Shown here piece after piece: positions 31,701 through 36,679 of a stretch of 36,679 nt of DNA (within the stretch, counting starts at the first letter, position 1; the number at the start of each line of letters is the position of its first letter). The stretch covers positions 1-36,679 of the forward strand of contig CAJUOA010000020.1 of NCBI GenBank assembly GCA_910587785.1, given 5' to 3'. The notes beneath the pieces are model-generated. The model worked only from the letters and a program-made list of their open reading frames with translations, was not told the DNA's origin and searched no databases. The DNA comes from an uncultured Oscillospiraceae bacterium (lineage in GTDB: Bacteria; Bacillota; Clostridia; Oscillospirales; Oscillospiraceae). The position numbers were made by a program, and so were the translations under genes.

Positions 31701-34448
31701 AACTGTCGCTACGGACGTGTCGGAGCTCTTGTAGGTGACTGCGGGGCTTGTAAGATCGATACCCTTGTTTTTTCCGTTTGTGGGTGTGACCGTAACATTT
31801 GCTCGAGCTGTTCCGCCGACCTCAACAGAAGCCGGAGTGAGGGTCACATTGACGGTCACCTCAACTGCCACGGCCTCAACTTCAGCGGAGGCGGCGGGAT
31901 CATAGTTAGTGTTCGCGCCAGTAACTTTGACAGACAGCTTTTTGCCGATGTCCTCTTTCACTACGGTGTACGTTTGACTGGCTGCACCCGTAATAGCAGT
32001 TTCGCCGCGGTACCACTGATACTCCAATGTGCCCGCGTCAGATTCTGCAGAAGCATTGGCCGTCAGTTCATCGCCGAAAACCGCCTTGCCGTTGTCCAAG
32101 CCATTAATAGACACTGTGGCTACCGGGGGCCGGGCGTTGACTTTAACTGTGACTGTCGCACTTGCCGCCTTGTAGTTGGTGTTCCCGGGATACGACACGG
32201 TGATCGTTGCGGTGCCGTCCTTGACAGCGGTGACGGTAGCGGTACCGTTGTTGTAAGTAACGGTAGCCACGCCCGTCGAGCTGGACGTGACTTGCAGATC
32301 ATTCAGAAGATTTGTACCAGTAGTGTGGCCCGTTGCAGTGACGGTGAATGTCGCCGTCCCGCCGACATACAGGTCACTAATGGTTTTAGGCTCAGGCGTG
32401 ATTGTAGGCTGGAATTTCTCGATGGTATAAGTTCTTGTGAGGGTGCCGGTATAATTGCCGATACCTTTGATTTCTACGGTAATCGTACCTGCGTTTGTGG
32501 TGTCATTGCTTATACCATTAGCGCGTTTGTAGGTAACTGTATAGTCTGTATCCTTAACCAATGAACTATTGCCGTCATGAAGAGCGATAGTCGGAGTTTT
32601 AGGCTGTCCATCGTAGGTAAGATCCGCTGGTGCCGTATATTCCAGCGTGACTTCTGTCAGCGGCGTAGCCGGAGCTTTGACGGTGAAGGCGATCGACTGT
32701 TCTTGGACTGTAGAACCCTCTACCGATACGGTTACCGAAAACTCATCGCCATTCTTGGCGTCAGCATTTGCAGTCACAGCGCCGTTGTTAACAGAACCTT
32801 TGGCATCGAGTTCATTGACGGTCCATTTCACCTTCTCCGCCTGATCGGCCATCTCCGTACCATACTGATCCAGCACCTTAGCTGTGAAAGTCATGGTCTT
32901 CCCCGACTCAATGTTGTAAGCCGTTGTGCCATTCGGCCCCACGGCCTGGTTGTCCGGGTTGCGGACTTCGAGGATTGTAGGAGTAGCAGGCTTCCTGAAA
33001 ATGCAAAGCTGCTTTGAATCCTTGGTTGTGCTACAAGAAACCGTCACAGTAAAAACTGTTCCGTCACCGATATTTTCGTTGGTGATCTCCAAGGTGGCAG
33101 TACCATCTGTTCCAGGCTTCAGCGTAATGCCCTCCTGGGCGGGAGTAATTGACCAGTCGAAGGACTTGTCCGTAGCAGTTTCTCCTTTGCCCAAACTAGC
33201 GTTTAATTGTAGGGCCTTCGGGCTTTCCGTTTTTTCAGGAACATAATAGCCCGGAAGAGGAGGAGTGCTTGTAGTGGATACCTCCTGAGTCGGCAATGTA
33301 AGTGTAATCGTCCTCGGCGCAGCAGGGTCCTCATAATTTGTCTCTGCCAAAGTCAGCACATTGTTATTCCAAGCGAGATCGGCGTCATAGGCGTAGCAAA
33401 TGCTGCCCTGACCAGGAATATCAATCTTATAATCATATTCTGTGCCATTATTTCTTGTGCCACCGACCAAGAACAAGTAATCCGGCGCACCAACAGAGTC
33501 ACCATCACAATTGGTCACATCCACCAAGTAGTTTTTGTTATCAATTGTGACGATATTCCACATATGGGGGCCCGCACCAGTACCACCGGACATCAATCCA
33601 GTGACCGTGTAGCACTGAACAGGACCATCGGGAAATGCTTGGTCGCAGAGATACTGGAACGCCTTAGCATATCCTTCGCAGACCACCTGGTTTTGCGGGT
33701 CACCGTCAAACACCCAAATCATCTGCCAGGGATTTCCATATGTAGTGTTATTTTCTACTGCATCATGGTTATAAGAAACCAGATCACAGATAGCCTTTTT
33801 GAAATACTGAAGCTTGGCAATAGGAGAAGGCAGATCCTTTGCCGCATTCAATATCTTCTGGGCGTTCCCGCTTGCGTTAGAGATAATATCTGACGCCTTT
33901 TTTGCTTTTTCTGCATCAACAGTTTGATTATTCGCACCCTTATATTCCTCAGCAACATAAAGGTTGAACTCATTACTGTAGCCGCCACCATATTCAAGGC
34001 CACGCCAATACATCTCATAGGGATAATCAAAACAAAGAGCATCCAAAACTTGCTTGGATATTTCGTTTGTTATGCCAGAGGTTACATTTCCGGGATTGGT
34101 GAACTTTGTGGAACCGCCTTGCGCCGCGATTTTGACGATTTCAGGTGCTACTGCGTCATAAATCGTTTTGGCGGTTCCCGTAAGCAACATTCCGGCAGTT
34201 TGATCGCCTGTGCTGAATGAGCCAGCCTCACCAGTATCCCCGGAAAACATCTTCCAGATGTATCCCTCAAGCAGTTCTTCATTGGTGGGATACTCGTCCG
34301 GGTCTAGGTATGCTACGCTCTCCCCAGCATCCAAACCACCTTGAGCCGGAGACGTCTCCGGCTCAACCGCCATCGCGATGGCGGTTGAAGGGACAATGGT
34401 CAACGCCATGGCGACAGCCAGGAGCATCGACAGGAACCGTTTTTTCAT
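28791..34448 (-). CDS. Giant SLH surface protein with transglutaminase-like and Ig-like domains
   Basis: The 1885-residue protein begins with a signal peptide (MKKRFLSMLLAVAMALTIVP, cleavage after AIA). A transglutaminase/protease-like domain at ~200-330 keeps a Cys-His-Asp triad: Cys257 in VVCEGYAKAFQYLC, His295 in GPHMWNIVTI, Asp310 in NYLVDVTNCD. Then come about ten Ig-like modules: Big_2 type (SSSTGVATVTYNNGTATVTA, SSDTSVATVDTSGNVTALKA) and MBG/YDG type (LTYDGQPKTPTIAL, LVYDGTAKTAAASG). Two chitobiase-C-like repeats follow (TTPGAKIYYVTD, ATPDASIYYSVDG), then a Pro/Thr-rich spacer and three SLH repeats (last ~190 residues, starting FPDVPETNWAADAV). SLH repeats bind pyruvylated wall polymer, so the enzyme-like domain is presented far from the wall. 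The ATG at 34448 has AAGGAGG. The N-terminal half is clearly less GC-rich than the SLH end. Confidence 0.9.
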   Translation of the reverse strand: MKKRFLSMLLAVAMALTIVPSTAIAMAVEPETSPAQGGLDAGESVAYLDPDEYPTNEELLEGYIWKMFSGDTGEAGSFSTGDQTAGMLLTGTAKTIYDAVAPEIVKIAAQGGSTKFTNPGNVTSGITNEISKQVLDALCFDYPYEMYWRGLEYGGGYSNEFNLYVAEEYKGANNQTVDAEKAKKASDIISNASGNAQKILNAAKDLPSPIAKLQYFKKAICDLVSYNHDAVENNTTYGNPWQMIWVFDGDPQNQVVCEGYAKAFQYLCDQAFPDGPVQCYTVTGLMSGGTGAGPHMWNIVTIDNKNYLVDVTNCDGDSVGAPDYLFLVGGTRNNGTEYDYKIDIPGQGSICYAYDADLAWNNNVLTLAETNYEDPAAPRTITLTLPTQEVSTTSTPPLPGYYVPEKTESPKALQLNASLGKGETATDKSFDWSITPAQEGITLKPGTDGTATLEITNENIGDGTVFTVTVSCSTTKDSKQLCIFRKPATPTILEVRNPDNQAVGPNGTTAYNIESGKTMTFTAKVLDQYGTEMADQAEKVKWTVNELDAKGSVNNGAVTANADAKNGDEFSVTVSVEGSTVQEQSIAFTVKAPATPLTEVTLEYTAPADLTYDGQPKTPTIALHDGNSSLVKDTDYTVTYKRANGISNDTTNAGTITVEIKGIGNYTGTLTRTYTIEKFQPTITPEPKTISDLYVGGTATFTVTATGHTTGTNLLNDLQVTSSSTGVATVTYNNGTATVTAVKDGTATITVSYPGNTNYKAASATVTVKVNARPPVATVSINGLDNGKAVFGDELTANASAESDAGTLEYQWYRGETAITGAASQTYTVVKEDIGKKLSVKVTGANTNYDPAASAEVEAVAVEVTVNVTLTPASVEVGGTARANVTVTPTNGKNKGIDLTSPAVTYKSSDTSVATVDTSGNVTALKAGTTDITAAYAADGYKTAEGSAPLTVTKKSLEDCTFTITLNQDSFTYTGSEQKAAVTSVVAAPAAGGDSVRLAATDYMVSYEGDSTNVGTVAVSVTPAETGSYTWTTAKTKTYTITQATFNSEEITVPIKNVAGSTAAKDLTGLYPAAQPDASTVTYTVTGGTNVDSTVESGILTLTTKGSPGAGTEESITVTTATKNYSTATFTIKVQYTDKTPVTLTAIPATDLVYDGTAKTAAASGAPEGVTLEYAYSGVGETTYGPSAEAPTNVGTYSVTVKIPDGNEDYVGSDTVSFAITPKPITVKAKTLSVNVGDPIPKLYEVEGLVGSDTFIPTVTDAPENTDTEGEFPFTVSGPAASADGNYSITYEPASGTLTVTKQTAATPTATPENRTFTDSVEVTLECTTPGAKIYYVTDTAKDPAIGGIEFTAPITLTETTTIKAIAKAENMNNSDPLEVTYTKQSPQPPVVDPEPQPPVPAQTATPVITPAGGVFYGTQQVAITCATPDASIYYSVDGSAYSLYNGAFALYNSATVKAYATAPGMTASNETSASFTRYTPAPDPEPDPEPDDTYEPPVSSSRPGTSTQPAQPTTPTQPTTPTVPEVTARPEATVDGGTASAAVPAETVEKLVEQAVTGSSSTVVIAPVIGGDVTKTEVKLPASAVRTIASQTNAELKVATPVADVTISNDSLAGLGNQGAEIAVTAEKSEDGGVDVAVVVDGQRMENVPIKAAIPTPCGPGTVAKIVDANGNVISTVRKSSASGDGQTMNVPLDGSAKVVFVDGGKSFPDVPETNWAADAVAFASSHELMNGVSESSFSPSAPMTRGMLAVVLHNLEGNPGASYKGGFSDVTGSAWYAGAVQWASEKKVVTGLSDGVFAPDSPITREQLVVMLYRYMGEPAVSGSSLGRFSDSGNVSGWASQAMSWAVANGVVNGSNGALNPQGSATRAEVAQMLMNFVSSGML

Positions 34449-34497
34449 GTTGTATTCTTCCTCCTTGTAGAAATGAAAGTTTGCCCAAGATAGTAGT

Positions 34498-34526
34498 AGT
34501 TTACCACGCATTACCTCTTTGCGCAA
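34498..34526 (-). promoter_or_regulatory. Promoter of the SLH surface protein gene
   Basis: On the minus strand, TTGCGC (34526-34521), 17 bp, TAAACT (34503-34498), 49 bp before the ATG at 34448. It separates this gene from the permease gene upstream. Confidence 0.6.
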
Positions 34527-34600
34527 GGGAAACAGCGATAAAAAATCAAAAATTTTCTCCTATAGCACATATTTCCTTAACATAGATCAACTTTCGAGGA

Positions 34601-36679
34601 TCATTCCTTCACCTGCAGCAGCTCCAACGGATTCCCCCTGGTGACAGCCGCGGCGGCGGCGCCAGCCCCTGCGGCAGCGGCGAACAGATACATAACGCCG
34701 CAGAGCGCGGCGGGCTCCAGAATCGTGCCCAACAGCTCCGGCTGACGTCCGGCCAAGTATCCCAGCACTCCCGCCAGCCCGATCACCAGCCCCGCCAGAT
34801 TCGTGATGACCAGCTGTAAGGACAGCATCAGGCGCACCCTGCCCTTTCCGGTGCCCTGAACGCGCAGGATCGCGGCATCCTTCGCGGCCAGCAGCACGAA
34901 CAGCGCCGACCCCGCCGCCGCCGCCAGCACCGACAGCGCCAGCATCACCGGGTAGAGGATCTCCATCAGCGCCACGCTCTCCTCCAGAGGCTCCGCAGCC
35001 TGCCGCAGCTCCTCGTCCCGGAGCATCACCCGCACCGGAGTGCCGCCGATACGGGGAGTGTTGGCCAGGGCGTCCACGGCGTCCCGGAACTGGTCCAGGT
35101 CCCGGTTCATGGCCGGGTCCACGGTGAACCGGGCGGCGCTGTAGAGCATCCGGGACCCCACCATGGCCTGGAGGGCGGACTGGGGCATGAGCACCAGGGG
35201 CGCGACCTGATAGTCCCCGCTCTCGGCCCCGTCGTAGGCCCCGGCCACCACACAAATTTTGTATTTCCCCTTGCAGGTGAGCACCACGGGCCTGCCGTCC
35301 GCAGCCATGTAGGCGTCATAGATCTGTCTCGGCAGGAGCAGGGGGAGCATATCGCCGCCGCCCAGCACCTGTCCGGCCTCCCGCCAGTCCTCGGCGAAAA
35401 CGCTCCCGTCCCAGCCCTCGGCGTAGGTTATGTTCCAATTACTGCCGCTGCCGGTGGAGGAGAGGAATGCTTCCACATCGCCGATGGCGAGGATGTTGCA
35501 GTCCATCCCGTAGCCCCGTATAAATATACCGCCGGTGGACTCCCAGAGCTCGTCATAAGGATACACCTTTCCGAAGTTTGCGCCCTCCAAATAGGCTTCG
35601 GTTATGTAGCCTGTATCCAGCACCGCCTGGACGGTATCCTCAAAGAGGAACCCGCCGCCCCGGATGGTCTGGGTGTTGTCCTTCTGGATCATCTCCAGGG
35701 TCACGGAGATGGTCTCATAGAGCGCCTCGATCTCCCTCGTGTTGTTCTCGATGGATAACGCGATGGCCGACAGCCCTATGGCAAATGCCGCCGCCAGCAC
35801 TGCGGTCAGGAGGCTCCTCCCCCGGGCCCGGACCACATGCCGCCAGACGAAGCGAAGAGTGTGTCCCATGTTCAGGGAGCGGGAGACCGCCGGTGCGTCT
35901 TTGCAGGGCGGGACGGCCCGGCCCGCCGTTCCCTGGTTAGCGGCTTGCCGGGAGGAGGGCAGGGAGGACGGCGCACCAGGGCCGCCGCTCCCCGCGAGGC
36001 CTCCCGTTTTTGGGGACGGTGCGGCCTTTTTCTTCGCCCCGGCAGGCGCGCCGCCCTGGATCTGCCTCAGCACCGGCCTCCGGACCAGGACATGTGCAGT
36101 CCCAACGGTCCCCGCCGCCAGCAGGACCGCGGCAATGCCGCAGAGTACGGCAAAATCCCCGCCCGGCAGCGCGGCGGAGCCGTCCCCGCCGAAGGCGGAG
36201 AGGGACTCCAGTGTCTTGGCGGCGTTCTCACCCGCGTAGCGCCAGCCCAGCCAGGCCCCGGGTATCAGCCCCGCAAGCCCTACGATCAGCAGGGGCAGGG
36301 AGACCTCCGCCGCGCACCGTCCCGCCGGGAGGCCCATGGCCCGCACCACGGCCAGCTCCCTGCGCCGCATGTAGAAGTAGGCGAAGGCCGCCAGGGCCAG
36401 TGTCACCGCCAGCACCACGGTGAAGATCACCGCGTTATAGAGGGAGGAGCGGCCCATGGGCACGGCGGCGGCCTGGAAGTTGTCCCAGCCGCTCTCCACC
36501 ATCTCCGCCCGGAAGCCCAGGGCCTCCAAGTCCGCCCGGGTGTCCTCCAGGAATGCGTCCTCCGCCGCCGGGTCCTTCAGGAGGAACGCCGCCTCGCCGG
36601 GGTAGGGCCCCTCCTCGCTCTGATAGCCCCGGTCGATGCTGTAGGCCCAGTAGGACATATAGCTGTAGGTCTCCTGGCG
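34601..36679 (-). CDS. FtsX-type ABC transporter permease, 5' end outside the window
   Basis: The frame is open to the window edge, giving 692 residues. A first FtsX core shows VIFTVVLAVTLALAAFAYFY then MRRRELAVVRAMGLPAGRCA, with two further helices (LPLLIVGLAGLIPGAWLGW; DFAVLCGIAAVLLAAGTVG). A low-complexity Pro/Ala/Gly linker follows. A second unit starts with a helix (SLLTAVLAAAFAIGLSAIAL), a large outer domain (~250 residues), and three C-terminal helices ending GNPLELLQVKE. This is the two-core arrangement of large BceB/LolCE-like permeases. No ATPase gene is in the window; it should lie beyond 36679. The substrate is unknown; drug or peptide export and sensing are the usual roles. Confidence 0.88.
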   Translation of the reverse strand, partial: RQETYSYMSYWAYSIDRGYQSEEGPYPGEAAFLLKDPAAEDAFLEDTRADLEALGFRAEMVESGWDNFQAAAVPMGRSSLYNAVIFTVVLAVTLALAAFAYFYMRRRELAVVRAMGLPAGRCAAEVSLPLLIVGLAGLIPGAWLGWRYAGENAAKTLESLSAFGGDGSAALPGGDFAVLCGIAAVLLAAGTVGTAHVLVRRPVLRQIQGGAPAGAKKKAAPSPKTGGLAGSGGPGAPSSLPSSRQAANQGTAGRAVPPCKDAPAVSRSLNMGHTLRFVWRHVVRARGRSLLTAVLAAAFAIGLSAIALSIENNTREIEALYETISVTLEMIQKDNTQTIRGGGFLFEDTVQAVLDTGYITEAYLEGANFGKVYPYDELWESTGGIFIRGYGMDCNILAIGDVEAFLSSTGSGSNWNITYAEGWDGSVFAEDWREAGQVLGGGDMLPLLLPRQIYDAYMAADGRPVVLTCKGKYKICVVAGAYDGAESGDYQVAPLVLMPQSALQAMVGSRMLYSAARFTVDPAMNRDLDQFRDAVDALANTPRIGGTPVRVMLRDEELRQAAEPLEESVALMEILYPVMLALSVLAAAAGSALFVLLAAKDAAILRVQGTGKGRVRLMLSLQLVITNLAGLVIGLAGVLGYLAGRQPELLGTILEPAALCGVMYLFAAAAGAGAAAAAVTRGNPLELLQVKE

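Noticed and set aside
34448..34526. An earlier start at 34526 for the giant surface protein
   Set aside because: It would add 26 residues ahead of a perfect signal peptide and run across the promoter; the ATG at 34448 has the ribosome binding site.
1..36679. CRISPR array
   Set aside because: No regularly spaced direct repeats of 23-40 bp with unique spacers, and no cas-like gene, were found on reading the window.

Overview
The window looks like chromosome from a high-GC member of the Clostridia, most likely an Oscillospiraceae-type gut Firmicute (Flavonifractor/Oscillibacter-like). The placement rests on a Noc-type ParB protein, a MepA-like MATE pump, a PrsA-type lipoprotein foldase, an S-layer-homology (SLH) surface protein, strong AGGAGG-like ribosome binding sites, sigma-A promoters, and dense GC-rich coding. 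No taxonomic search was possible.

Layout. (1) 1-3300 is accessory DNA: the 3' end of a large serine recombinase, a low-GC DUF2971 gene with its own promoter, and the C-terminal remnant of a tyrosine integrase. (2) 3341-6280 is core: noc (minus strand), divergent from tsaE-tsaB (tRNA t6A synthesis), then upp. (3) 6365-8593, minus strand: a predicted membrane-anchored protein of unknown function and the dipeptidase pepV. (4) 8808-11627: a solute-binding-protein remnant, ridA, then deoC, a GNAT acetyltransferase and deoD. With upp these make a nucleoside/nucleobase salvage neighbourhood. (5) 11628-12268: a gene-free stretch framed by inverted, hairpin-forming repeats. (6) 12269-14854: dusB, an ECF sigma factor and its zinc-finger anti-sigma factor, all overlapping. 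(7) 14950-19316, minus strand: a DUF2975-like membrane protein, a YozG-like Xre regulator and a lipoprotein, then a second ECF sigma factor with a DUF4367 membrane protein, then two small secreted proteins. (8) 19508-23109: TetR plus a 997-residue fused ABC ATPase/permease. (9) 23223-25020, minus strand: MarR plus a MATE pump. (10) 25187-28710: tRNA-Gly(CCC), PrsA-like foldase, truB, ribF. (11) 28791-36679, minus strand: an 1885-residue secreted transglutaminase-like/Ig-like/SLH protein and a truncated FtsX-type permease.

How the genes work together. Much of the accessory content is sensing and export at the envelope. There are two ECF sigma modules, and three regulator/transporter or regulator/membrane-protein pairs whose operators can be read in the DNA. 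TetR has a palindrome between -35 and -10. MarR has two mirror-image palindromes. The DUF2975/YozG operon has two copies of an AT-rich dyad centred 42 bp apart.

The less expected signals are in intergenic DNA. A two-hairpin element occurs after tsaB and after truB with compensatory base changes. A short palindrome supplies the TAG stop codon of both noc and ribF. A gene-free segment with terminal inverted repeats lies between deoD and dusB. I saw no CRISPR array, rRNA or intact insertion sequence.
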